Positions 1 to 5,940 are shown, counted from the stretch's first letter. The stretch: DNA of 8,232 bases from Bacteroidota bacterium (GCA_026391115.1 JAPLER010000344.1:1-8232), one strand, 5' to 3'. Numbers and translations are program-made. Notes: generated by a model from the letters alone, not told the origin.

Positions 1-896
1 GCCAAAGGATTGCCACCGTAAGTACTGCCATGCTCTCCTGGCTTAATATTCATCATAATATCATCATTACATAGCACAGCACTTACTGGCATTGTGCCAC
101 CACTTAATGCTTTACCTAAAATTAAAATATCTGGTTTTACATTTTCGTGGTCGCAAGCCAACATTTTGCCAGTACGAGCCAACCCTGTTTGAATTTCATC
201 TGCAATAAACAGTACATTATATTCTGTACATAAATCTCTAACACCTTTTAAATAACCTTCATCAGGAATTACAACACCAGCTTCGCCTTGAATTGGTTCT
301 ACCATAAATGCAGCCACATTTTTATCCTGGAAAGCTTTTTCTAAAGCACTTAAATTGTTGTAAGGGACAAGTTCAAAACCTGGCATAAAAGGCCCAAAAT
401 TGTGATAACTGCTAGGATCGGTTGATGATGAAATTGCAGCTAATGTTCTACCCCAAAAATTGCCTTCAGCAAAAACTATTTTTGCTTGATTTTCTGCAAC
501 ACCTTTTTTGGTGTAAGCCCATCTACGAGCAAGTTTAATGGCTGTTTCTCCACCTTCAACACCTGTATTCATTGGCAATACTTTGTCATAGCCAAAGTAA
601 GATGTAATGTATTGTGCATATTCGCCTAAAAGATTACTATGAAAAGCACGAGATGTAAGCGTTAGTTTTTTTGCTTGTGTTATTAAAGCATCCACAATTT
701 TAGGATGACAATGTCCTTGGTTAACTGCACTATAACCACTTAAAAAATCGTAGTATCTTTTACCATCAACGTCATATAAAAAAACGCCTTCGCCTTTTTC
801 TAATACAACAGGAAGTGGGTGATAATTGTGAGCACCAAATTTTTCTTCAAGTTCTAAATATTGTGCTGCACGAGGAGATAAGTTATTTACTAACAT
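1..896 (-). CDS. rocD: Ornithine aminotransferase (ornithine-oxo-acid transaminase), 3' end cut by window edge
   Basis: Reading leftwards from the ATG at 896-894, the frame stays open for 298 codons to the window edge, so the last quarter (family length about 400 residues) lies outside. The protein is a fold-type I, PLP-dependent class III aminotransferase that moves the delta-amino group of ornithine to 2-oxoglutarate, giving glutamate semialdehyde for proline/glutamate and arginine catabolism in the cytoplasm. Visible family motifs are NYHPLPVVLEKGEG near the start, SGYSAVNQGHCHPKI, LTSRAFH, TGVEGGETAIKLARRW, EPIQGEAGVVIP, FIADEIQTGLARTG with the PLP-binding Asp at about residue 233, ILGKALSGG with the Schiff-base Lys at about 262, and HGSTYGGNPLA at the edge. 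The NYHPLP and EGGETAIK motifs favour ornithine aminotransferase over acetylornithine or GABA aminotransferases. The frame has no interruption, and the ATG fits the family N-terminus. No Shine-Dalgarno sequence is visible, as is usual in Bacteroidota. Confidence 0.95.
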   Translation of the reverse strand, partial: MLVNNLSPRAAQYLELEEKFGAHNYHPLPVVLEKGEGVFLYDVDGKRYYDFLSGYSAVNQGHCHPKIVDALITQAKKLTLTSRAFHSNLLGEYAQYITSYFGYDKVLPMNTGVEGGETAIKLARRWAYTKKGVAENQAKIVFAEGNFWGRTLAAISSSTDPSSYHNFGPFMPGFELVPYNNLSALEKAFQDKNVAAFMVEPIQGEAGVVIPDEGYLKGVRDLCTEYNVLFIADEIQTGLARTGKMLACDHENVKPDILILGKALSGGTMPVSAVLCNDDIMMNIKPGEHGSTYGGNPL

Positions 897-945
897 ATAT
901 AAATTGATTATGAATTAAAAATTAAGAATGAATAGAAGATATACT

Positions 946-979
946 TGAATTATGAATTTCATTCAACATTCATAATTCA
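946..979. repeat. 12-bp perfect inverted repeat in the rocD leader region
   Basis: TGAATTATGAAT at 946-957 is exactly mirrored by ATTCATAATTCA at 968-979, with a 10-base loop. It lies 50-83 bases upstream of the rocD start codon. The core TTATGAATT also occurs as a direct copy at 908-916. If the possible promoter near 1058 is used, the hairpin falls inside the rocD mRNA leader. It is very AT-rich and has no U-run, so it is not a standard terminator. It could be an operator for a dimeric regulator or simply a degenerate intergenic repeat. Confidence 0.55.
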
Positions 980-1057
980 TCACTCAATATTATTGAACGT
1001 GGTGATCTAGGAAATCTAAATTAAGCTGTAGAAATTTCATTTGGCAATGTTATGTTG

Positions 1058-1065
1058 CAAAGTAA
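1058..1065 (-). promoter_or_regulatory. Possible rocD promoter, -7 element
   Basis: On the minus strand this reads TTACTTTG followed by CA, one mismatch from the Bacteroidota -7 consensus TAnnTTTG, in the common TTTGCA context. No clear TTTG -33 element is present at the right spacing. If used, the transcript would start near 1053 and have a leader of about 155 bases containing the inverted repeat at 946-979. The call is inferred from consensus only. Confidence 0.3.
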
Positions 1066-1214
1066 ATGGTTAATTGTGTATTCAGGTTATTTGTAGTATG
1101 AAATAAAGTAAGATTGCTATATTTTATTAACTTAAACATATCCAAAGTTTGTTAATAAAATGATTTATTAAACTAAATAAAATAAATAAAAATGCTAATG
1201 TCAAATAAAAGCTG

Positions 1215-1222
1215 CTTCTTTG
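1215..1222 (+). promoter_or_regulatory. Probable cold-shock gene promoter, -7 element
   Basis: CTTCTTTG followed by CACCC matches the TTTG half of the Bacteroidota -7 element (TAnnTTTG) and its usual downstream context. It would start transcription near 1227, leaving a leader of about 18 bases before the ATG at 1245. No convincing -33 TTTG is visible. The short leader argues against the long thermosensor 5' UTR known from E. coli cspA. Confidence 0.4.
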
Positions 1223-1244
1223 CACCCTTAACAAATATTTAAAA

Positions 1245-1439
1245 ATGCAAGAAGGAACAGTAAAGTTTTTTAACGAAACTAAAGGATTTGGGTTTATTAC
1301 ACCATCAAATGGTGGAGAAGATGTATTCGTACATTCAACAGGATTAATTGATAATATCAGAGAAAAAGATAAAGTTCAATACGAAACTGAACGTGGTAAA
1401 AAAGGAATTAATGCAGTACAAGTTACTGTACTAAATTAA
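1245..1439 (+). CDS. Cold-shock domain protein (CspA family)
   Basis: This is a complete 64-residue single cold-shock domain protein of normal family length. It is a small OB-fold RNA/ssDNA-binding protein of the cytoplasm, acting as an RNA chaperone. Residues 1-9 (MQEGTVKFF) match the family start. RNP1 is KGFGFI at residues 13-18 and RNP2 is VFVH at residues 27-30, followed by the typical HSTGL loop. The aromatic nucleic-acid-binding residues F15, F17, F28 and H30 are present. The start codon is preceded by an A-rich tract rather than a Shine-Dalgarno sequence. The gene stands alone, with its own promoter and a strong terminator 31 bases after the stop. Whether it is cold-induced or constitutive cannot be told from the sequence. 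Confidence 0.95.
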   Translation: MQEGTVKFFNETKGFGFITPSNGGEDVFVHSTGLIDNIREKDKVQYETERGKKGINAVQVTVLN

Positions 1440-1470
1440 TTATTCAATACTAGTTTATAAAACCTAAAAT

Positions 1471-1502
1471 AAAAAGGTTGCTTTTAATTAAGCAACCTTT
1501 TT
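1471..1502. terminator. Strong, probably bidirectional intrinsic terminator between csp and dnaA
   Basis: AAAAAGGTTGCTT (1471-1483) pairs perfectly with AAGCAACCTTTTT (1490-1502), a 13-bp stem with a 6-base loop. On (+) the stem runs into seven T (1498-1504), ending csp. On (-) the A-run at 1471-1475 becomes a U-run, so the same hairpin can end dnaA, whose stop is at 1529-1527. This is the clearest terminator in the window. Confidence 0.9.
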
Positions 1503-1526
1503 TTATTGTGTAATATTATTGATTAA

Positions 1527-2216
1527 CTACATTGTAGCTAATTGTACTTTTTGTGTTAGTTCTTGTACATTTTCTTTAAACATAGTATCAGTATCCATTA
1601 AATCTTTTACTGTTTGGCAACTATGTATAACTGTTGTATGATCTCTTCCTCCAAAATGTTCTCCAATAGTTTTTAAACTATTTTTAGTAAAGCCTTTAGC
1701 CAGGAACATTGTAATTTGACGTGCCTGCACAATCTCTCTTTTACGTGTTTTATGCAATAACTTTTCGTAAGGCACACTAAAGAATTCGCAAACAATTTTT
1801 TGAATTGTATCAATAGTAACTTCTTTACTACTGGTACGTACAAAATTTCTTAATACTTTTTTAGCAAGTTCAACATCAATCTCTTTTTTGTTTAGTGATG
1901 ATTGTGCCAATAAAGAGATTAATGCACCTTCAAGTTCTCTTACATTAGTGCTAATATTATATGCAACATATTTAACTACTTCTTGACTCAATTCCAAACC
2001 ATCATTCTTCATTTTGTTTTGCAAAATTTCAATTCTGGTTTCGTAGTCTGGCAATTGCAAGTCTGTGCTTAAACCCCATCTAAATCTACTTAATAAACGC
2101 TCTTGCATTCCATCTAAATCTTTTGGAGATTTATCTGATGTAAGAATTAATTGTTTACCACTTTGATGTAAGTGATTTAAAATAGCAAAAATCGCATCCT
2201 GACTTTTTTCCATCAT
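1527..2216 (-). pseudogene. dnaA: dnaA piece 3: second half of the ATPase domain plus DNA-binding domain IV
   Basis: This piece opens with MMEKSQDAIFAILNHLHQ and is intact to the C-terminus. It holds sensor I (LTSDKSPKDL), the arginine-finger box (ERLLSRFRWGL), sensor II region (NVRELEGALISL) and domain IV with the DnaA signature GGRDHTTVIHSCQTV, ending VQLATM. ATG codons at 2216 and 2213 happen to sit just after the second break, so a fragment with the DNA-binding domain but no Walker motifs could in principle be translated. Such a product could bind DnaA boxes without ATPase function; this is inference only. Confidence 0.8.
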
Positions 2217-2541
2217 CAATAATCAACACATCTATTAATTGATAAAAATGTATAAAATCGTTAATAGCATTATTTCTACTATGATCTTGAAATTGATTGA
2301 TGAATTTTTCGCTACTAACGTATAAAACTATTTTGTTGGGATGATTGCGTTTAACCTGATTACCTATGGCTTGTACCAAATGTGTTTTACCCATACCAGT
2401 ACCACCATACAAGACCAAAGGATTGAATGAAGATGAACCTGGTTTTTCAGCAACTGTTTTTCCAGCACGTCTTGCAACTCTATTACACTCGCCTTCTATA
2501 AAAGATTCAAAAGTGTAGTTTGCATTTAGTTGTGGATCAAT
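2155..2541 (-). pseudogene. dnaA: dnaA piece 2: first half of the ATPase domain, out of frame
   Basis: From 2541 this frame reads IDPQLNANYTFESFIEGEC, the canonical beginning of DnaA domain III. It continues through Walker A, GGTGMGKTH (2406-2380; the family usually has GGVGLGKTH), VLYVSSEKFINQF, INDFIHFYQLIDVL and Walker B LIIDD ending at 2212. After that it is out of frame (GKKSGCDFCYF) and stops at 2155. It has no start codon of its own at 2541: the codon just upstream in this frame is TAG. A product could come only from reinitiation inside it. Confidence 0.8.
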
Positions 2542-2825
2542 CTAAAACTTCCATTTTTACCATTTCCGCTATCAACCATTATTCTATATTCCAATCTAGC
2601 ATCTTTACCTAATTCTCTTTTTAAAGTTTTGGCAAGTAAAGTTACATAGTGCTCCTCAATATACTCATAAAAAAATTGGCTAGGCACTTGTATCATTAAA
2701 ACATTGCCTTTTAGTTCAACTGGAGTAATAGGTTCAAACCATGTTTTAAAATGTTGCCATTCTACAATATCTTTTATTATTTTAAGGCAGTTATTCCAGA
2801 TATGTTCAGCAGTTTTGGTAGCCAT
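2526..2825 (-). pseudogene. dnaA: dnaA piece 1: domain I and start of linker
   Basis: This is the only part translated from the normal start. It carries domain I (about residues 1-88), with the family signatures TAEHIWNNCLKIIKD, FKTWFEP, IQVPSQFFYEYIEEHY and ELGKDARLEYRIMVDSGN. Domain I mediates DnaA self-association and helicase loading. After about residue 95 (NGKNGSF) the frame leaves the DnaA sequence and ends after five unrelated codons at TAA 2528-2526. ATG 2828-2826 or TTG 2837-2835 are alternative starts in the same frame; I prefer the second ATG (2825-2823). Confidence 0.8.
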
Positions 2826-2827
2826 CA

Positions 2828-2837
2828 TTGTGCACAA
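2828..2837. promoter_or_regulatory. Palindromic DnaA-box-like site at the dnaA start
   Basis: TTGTGCACAA is a perfect 10-bp palindrome immediately before the dnaA ATG. TTGTGCACA fits the relaxed DnaA-box form TT(A/G)TnCACA on both strands. It overlaps the expected transcription start of dnaA, a natural place for autorepression. A site this short may occur by chance. Confidence 0.35.
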
Positions 2838-2842
2838 ATTTA
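2835..2842 (-). promoter_or_regulatory. dnaA promoter, perfect -7 element
   Basis: On the minus strand this is TAAATTTG, an exact match to the Bacteroidota TAnnTTTG element. Its last base is only 6 bases from the ATG at 2828 and 9 from the one at 2825, so the mRNA would be leaderless or nearly so. No clear -33 TTTG is seen at the usual spacing. Confidence 0.5.
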
Positions 2843-2898
2843 TATGTTGAGTAATGTTAGTTGTTTTATAATACTTACTTTTTTATACAAAAAAATTA

Positions 2899-2907
2899 TG
2901 TGGATAA
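2899..2907 (-). promoter_or_regulatory. Perfect consensus DnaA box upstream of dnaA
   Basis: TGTGGATAA on (+) is TTATCCACA on (-), an exact match to the consensus DnaA box. It lies 74 bases upstream of the preferred dnaA start in an AT-rich intergenic region. This fits classical DnaA autoregulation. It is one perfect box plus one degenerate site, so there is no box cluster to suggest an origin here. Confidence 0.6.
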
Positions 2908-2962
2908 AAAAGTAATATTGGGCTGCGAATATGAAAGTTTTATGTTGAAAAAAAAATATTTT

Positions 2963-3898
2963 TTAATTTGTTTTTTTGGTGAGAATTACAGTATGGGCTT
3001 TCACAATTTTTTTCAAACTTTTTCCTTCAAAAAAGTAATCAATTCTTCCCAAATTTATACCTGCCCAACCCACTTGATTTACTAAACAATCGCCATTATT
3101 TTTATTAGTGTATTTTCTTGGTTGAGAAAATGTTTTATGTGTATGTCCTCCAATAATTAAATCTATATCAAAACTTTGCTGGGCAAGAATTTCGTCACTC
3201 ACTTTTGCATCATCATATTTGTCGCCAAGATGCGATAAGCAAATAATAAGATGACATCCTTTCTCTTTTAAAATTGCAGCGGTTTCATTAGCCTTTTTTA
3301 TTGGATCTAAATAAATAGTATTACCAAATAAGTTATCTGGCACTAATCCTTTTAATTCTACTCCAACACCTAGCACTCCAATTTTAATTTTACCCTTTTC
3401 AAATATTTTATAAGGAATTACTTTATCCTTTAACGAAGTATTAGAAAAATCATAATTACAATTAATTATTGGGAAATTTGCGTGTTGCAATTGATGTGCA
3501 AAATTATCAACACCTGCATCAAAATCATGATTGCCCATTGTGCTTGCATCGTAACCCAACATACTCATTGCCTTAATTTCTGGCTCACCTTTATATAAAT
3601 TAAAATATGGTGTTCCTTGAAAGATATCCCCTGCATCTAATAATAGTACATTTTGTTCTTCCTTTCTAATTTGTTCAATAATTGTAGCACGTGCAGCAAC
3701 TCCACCTAAACCTGCATTGGGGCTTCCATCATTAGGAAAGGGTTCTAATCTACTATGTACATCATTTGTGTGTAAAATAGTTAGAGACTGCATTTCACTA
3801 TCTGCAATATTTGTTGCGTTTAAAATATTGGGGAAAGCCATTGCAGCACTTGCCATTGCTGTATTTTGTAAAAATTTTCTTCTGCTATTATTTTGCAT
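2963..3898 (-). CDS. Tat-exported metallophosphatase, 5'-nucleotidase N-terminal (catalytic) domain
   Basis: This 311-residue calcineurin-like phosphoesterase belongs to the UshA/5'-nucleotidase family. It is predicted to hydrolyse nucleotides or similar phosphoesters outside the cytoplasm. The preferred start (ATG 3898) gives a twin-arginine signal: SRRKFLQ at residues 5-11, then a hydrophobic Ala/Met-rich stretch to about residue 26. This is better placed than the upstream in-frame start at 3928. Metal-binding motifs are in order: NDVH (D46, H48), DAGD (D91), GNHDFD (N123, H124), a later SHLG His, and GGHTH. The C-terminal substrate domain is absent and is encoded by the upstream gene, whose last 11 bases overlap this start. 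The two are therefore probably co-transcribed and translationally coupled. Split N- and C-domain gene pairs of this kind are known in Bacteroidota. The natural substrate is not deducible. Confidence 0.9.
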   Translation of the reverse strand: MQNNSRRKFLQNTAMASAAMAFPNILNATNIADSEMQSLTILHTNDVHSRLEPFPNDGSPNAGLGGVAARATIIEQIRKEEQNVLLLDAGDIFQGTPYFNLYKGEPEIKAMSMLGYDASTMGNHDFDAGVDNFAHQLQHANFPIINCNYDFSNTSLKDKVIPYKIFEKGKIKIGVLGVGVELKGLVPDNLFGNTIYLDPIKKANETAAILKEKGCHLIICLSHLGDKYDDAKVSDEILAQQSFDIDLIIGGHTHKTFSQPRKYTNKNNGDCLVNQVGWAGINLGRIDYFFEGKSLKKIVKAHTVILTKKTN

Positions 3899-4637
3899 AA
3901 ACAACACGATTTTCTGTTTTAGCGTCAACTGTTTTATTGTCTTGAGTAAGCAACTTTACATACTCAATTAAAGCGTCTCGCATTAAATAATTAATATTCT
4001 GTTTTGGAATTGATTTCAGCATATCACAATTGTCTCCTCCATTGGCAATATAATCACTGTTGGCAACTGTATAAGTCGTATTATCATCAATTGAATTACC
4101 ATCAACAAATGCATCAACCAATTTTTTATTTTTTAAACTATATGCAAAACCTTGGCTCACTGGCCAACCACCCTTTTCACAAGCTTTATTCAAAAAATCT
4201 TTTAGTTGTTTGCCTGTCATATCTTGCAAAACAATCATATTATCAAATGGCATTAACTCAAATATTTTACCCACTGTAATATCACCTTTGGGTAAATAAG
4301 AACGAATGCCACCGAAGTTTACAAAGGCAGCAGTAATTTTTTTGTTATACTTTTTTTCAGCCATAACTTTAAAAGCATCTGTCATAAAATTTCCTAAAAC
4401 ACTCTCCGGTTGTTTTTTTGTTAACCCATTTATTGAAAAGCCAATTACTTCATTCATACTTTTATTTAAACTGTCTTTGTAAACAGCAAGCATTTGGCTG
4501 TATGCATTGTCATCACTAACTTGTGTATTAATTTTATAACTGCTGTAAGTAGCTTTTAAAGGTGCCGTTTTACAACTAAAAATAAAAAAAACAAAAACTA
4601 GTAAAAGTATATTTCGCTTAAAAAATTGATATAGCAT
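3888..4637 (-). CDS. Lipoprotein with 5'-nucleotidase C-terminal domain
   Basis: This 249-residue protein begins with a lipoprotein signal: basic K7-R8, a hydrophobic stretch and lipobox IFSC with Cys22, so it is probably anchored in a membrane facing the periplasm. The rest matches the 5'-nucleotidase C-terminal domain (UshA type), which binds the nucleotide base. Recognisable are ESVLGNFMTDAFKVMAE, VNFGGIRSYLPKGDIT (about residues 107-122), IFELMPFDNMIVLQDMTG, GWPVSQGF and YTVANSDYIANGGDNC. It has no catalytic metallophosphatase domain; that is the next gene, overlapping its end by 11 bases. Together they look like one split nucleotidase. The gene diverges from the DUF3127 gene, and the start codons are 99 bases apart. 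No good promoter could be fixed for it. Confidence 0.88.
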   Translation of the reverse strand: MLYQFFKRNILLLVFVFFIFSCKTAPLKATYSSYKINTQVSDDNAYSQMLAVYKDSLNKSMNEVIGFSINGLTKKQPESVLGNFMTDAFKVMAEKKYNKKITAAFVNFGGIRSYLPKGDITVGKIFELMPFDNMIVLQDMTGKQLKDFLNKACEKGGWPVSQGFAYSLKNKKLVDAFVDGNSIDDNTTYTVANSDYIANGGDNCDMLKSIPKQNINYLMRDALIEYVKLLTQDNKTVDAKTENRVVYAK

Positions 4638-4710
4638 ATATGATAAATGAAATGGAAAATTATGGGTTTATTGAATTGGAAAATATTTTTTATTCTATTT
4701 TTAATACAAC

Positions 4711-4718
4711 TACATTTG
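4711..4718 (+). promoter_or_regulatory. Promoter of the DUF3127 gene, perfect -7 element
   Basis: TACATTTG matches the Bacteroidota TAnnTTTG element exactly. Transcription from about 4723 would give a 14-base leader to the ATG at 4737 and would exclude the upstream in-frame ATGs at 4647 and 4662. No clear -33 TTTG is visible. It may also serve crtB and the desaturase downstream, as no other good element is seen before crtB. Confidence 0.5.
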
Positions 4719-4736
4719 ATTTTAAATATAACTATA

Positions 4737-5114
4737 ATGAGTTTTGAGACAACAGGCAAGTTAATTGCTAAATATGATATTGTACAAAGAACTGAATCTT
4801 TTAAAACAAGAGAATTTGTTATTGAGAAAAGTGAAGATATTGGAGGTAGGGTAATTAATAATTACATTAAGTTTCAATGTGTGCAAGATAGAACAGCAAT
4901 GTTAGATAGATTTAATTTAGGCGATGATGTTAAAGTTTCATTTAACATTAAAGGCACGAAATGGATGAAAGATGGCAGAGAAAATTACATTACCAATTTG
5001 GATGCTTGGCGAATGGAAACAATAAAATTAAGTACAAATGCAGATGCCAATATACCTCCAAGTTTTGTACCTACAGAAGCACCTGATGATACTGCAGATG
5101 ATTTACCATTCTAA
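4737..5114 (+). CDS. DUF3127 family protein (OB-fold/SSB-like)
   Basis: From the ATG at 4737 this is a 125-residue protein matching the Bacteroidota DUF3127 family: MSFETTGKLIAKYDIVQRT, REFVIEKSEDIGGR, NYIKFQCVQDRTAMLDRF, GDDVKVSFNIKGTKW and NYITNLDAWRME. An earlier in-frame ATG at 4647 would add 30 hydrophobic residues not seen in the family and lying upstream of the -7 promoter element, so the shorter start is preferred. The pattern of short beta strands and the acidic tail ending DDLPF resemble single-stranded DNA-binding proteins, whose acidic tip DDIPF docks partner proteins. A nucleic-acid-binding role is therefore plausible but unproven. It lies 38 bases before crtB on the same strand; that link may be positional only. 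Confidence 0.8.
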   Translation: MSFETTGKLIAKYDIVQRTESFKTREFVIEKSEDIGGRVINNYIKFQCVQDRTAMLDRFNLGDDVKVSFNIKGTKWMKDGRENYITNLDAWRMETIKLSTNADANIPPSFVPTEAPDDTADDLPF

Positions 5115-5152
5115 ACCAAAAGAATGATTATTGCGGAGCATAAAAAAAAGTA

Positions 5153-5934
5153 ATGACCAATTTCGATTTATACAATAGTATTTGTAATACTTGTAGCAAA
5201 AACATAACCCAAAAGTATAGCACTAGTTTTTATAGTGCTATTAAGCTATTGCATAAAGATTTACACCAACCGATTTTTAATATTTATGGCTTTGTTCGTG
5301 TTGCCGATGAAATAGTTGACACATTTCATAATTTTAATAAGCAAGAGTTGTTTATTGACTTTAAAACGGAAACACTTAAGGCAATTAATAATGGCATTAG
5401 TTTAAATCCTGTATTAAATTCATTTCAACAAACAGTTAATGAATACAATATTGACCATAGTTTAATAGACGCTTTTTTATATAGTATGGAAATGGATTTA
5501 CTAAAAAAAGAATATACTCAAGCTGAATATGAAACCTATATTTATGGTAGTGCTGAAGTAGTTGGCTTAATGTGTGTACAAATTTTTTGTGAAGCTAATA
5601 TGGAGCAATATAAATTGCTTATGCCTTATGCCAAAAAGCTTGGTGCTGCATTTCAAAAAATTAATTTTTTAAGAGACATTAAAGCTGATAATGAAAGTTT
5701 ACAAAGAATGTACTTTCCTAATTGCAATTTCAAAAATTTTACTTTAGACGATAAGAGAAAAATTGAAGAAGGTTTGGGGTGTATGTTGCTTACAAATACT
5801 ACTACTCTTTATTCACAAAAATTAAAAGCTATAGCCCAACTAAAATACTTGAAAATAGAATTAGTGTACCTAATTATTCAAAAGCTTTAATAGTTGCTAA
5901 TGCAAGTATTAAGTATAAATTTAATTTGTTGTAA
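5153..5934 (+). pseudogene. crtB: Phytoene synthase (squalene/phytoene synthase family), broken by an internal deletion and frameshift
   Basis: Phytoene synthase condenses two geranylgeranyl diphosphates to phytoene, the first step of carotenoid synthesis. The first 206 codons are a normal family member: SKNITQKYSTSFYSAIK, FNIYGFVRVADEIVDTFH with the first Asp-rich motif (D52, D56), YIYGSAEVVGLM, and FQKINFLRDIKAD with the second motif (D175, D179). After KIEE (about 5770) the original frame gives non-homologous sequence and stops at 5890. In the next frame, from 5770, RFGVYVAYKYYYSLFTKIKS runs on through ILENRISVPNYSKALIVAN to FNLL and TAA 5932-5934, exactly the expected C-terminus. About 20 residues that normally lie between these parts are missing; the lost length is 1 modulo 3 (about 61-64 nt). 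Both catalytic motifs survive in the truncated frame, but the C-terminal helices do not. The true end lies 6 bases before the desaturase, so the two form an operon. Confidence 0.85.
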
Positions 5935-5940
5935 ACATTT

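Larger units (their letters stand above)
897..1244. other. 348-base AT-rich intergenic region between divergent rocD and csp
   Basis: This gap lies between the start codons of two divergently transcribed genes. No open frame here looks coding, and I see no tRNA cloverleaf or other recognisable RNA. It contains three copies of the 9-mer TTATGAATT or close forms of it (908-916, 950-958, and inverted at about 968-976); the last two form a hairpin. It also holds a possible rocD promoter element near 1058-1065 on (-) and a csp promoter element at 1215-1222 on (+). The stretch 1100-1200 is almost pure A/T with no structure I can name. Confidence 0.6.
1527..2825 (-). pseudogene. dnaA: Chromosomal replication initiator DnaA, disrupted by two internal frameshifting deletions
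   Basis: The gene for the AAA+ initiator that binds oriC and melts DNA is present from domain I to the natural C-terminus, but in three reading pieces. Codon starts fall in minus-strand phase 2, then 0, then 2. Near 2541-2550 the domain II linker and the conserved NPFVIPG stretch before IDPQLN are missing; the lost length is 1 modulo 3. Near 2211 about 20 nt are missing between Walker B (LIIDD) and EKSQDAIF, removing roughly IQFF plus three residues. The two shifts cancel, so the C-terminal half returns to the first frame. What remains equals about 432 codons against a usual 470-475. As written, no full-length protein can be made: the first frame ends at 2526. dnaA is normally essential, so an assembly error or a second copy elsewhere must be considered. 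The ATG at 2825 is chosen because MATKTAEHIWNNC fits the family start. Confidence 0.85.

Noticed and set aside
1100..1244. Long structured cold-shock 5' UTR or small RNA
   Set aside because: The likely -7 element at 1215-1222 leaves only a short leader, and the upstream sequence is unstructured A/T.
2200..2215. Slippery heptamer A AAA AAG (minus strand) at the dnaA break, suggesting programmed frameshifting
   Set aside because: The heptamer is in phase, but a -1 slip leads into the third frame, not the one that encodes EKSQDAIF; +1 or -2 would be needed. About seven conserved residues would still be missing, and the earlier break is not explained.
2531..2539. TGTGGATCA resembling a DnaA box inside dnaA
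   Set aside because: It lies in codons for the conserved IDPQ and has one mismatch to the consensus, so coding constraint explains it.
2820..2962. Replication origin next to dnaA
   Set aside because: Only one perfect DnaA box and one degenerate palindrome are present; no cluster of boxes and no clear unwinding region beyond general AT-richness. Autoregulation explains it better.
2947..2965. Terminator after the metallophosphatase gene (A-run, TAT, T-run)
   Set aside because: The self-complementary stretch is only A/T with no GC stem; its U-run on the minus strand may aid termination, but I cannot support it as an intrinsic terminator.
2861..3085. Plus-strand open frame of 74 codons
   Set aside because: Low-complexity, Phe/Lys-rich translation spanning the dnaA upstream region and the antisense of the metallophosphatase end; no family resemblance.
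3717..4279. Plus-strand open frames at 3717-3971 and 4004-4279
   Set aside because: Both are antisense to the well-supported nucleotidase pair and have implausible compositions.
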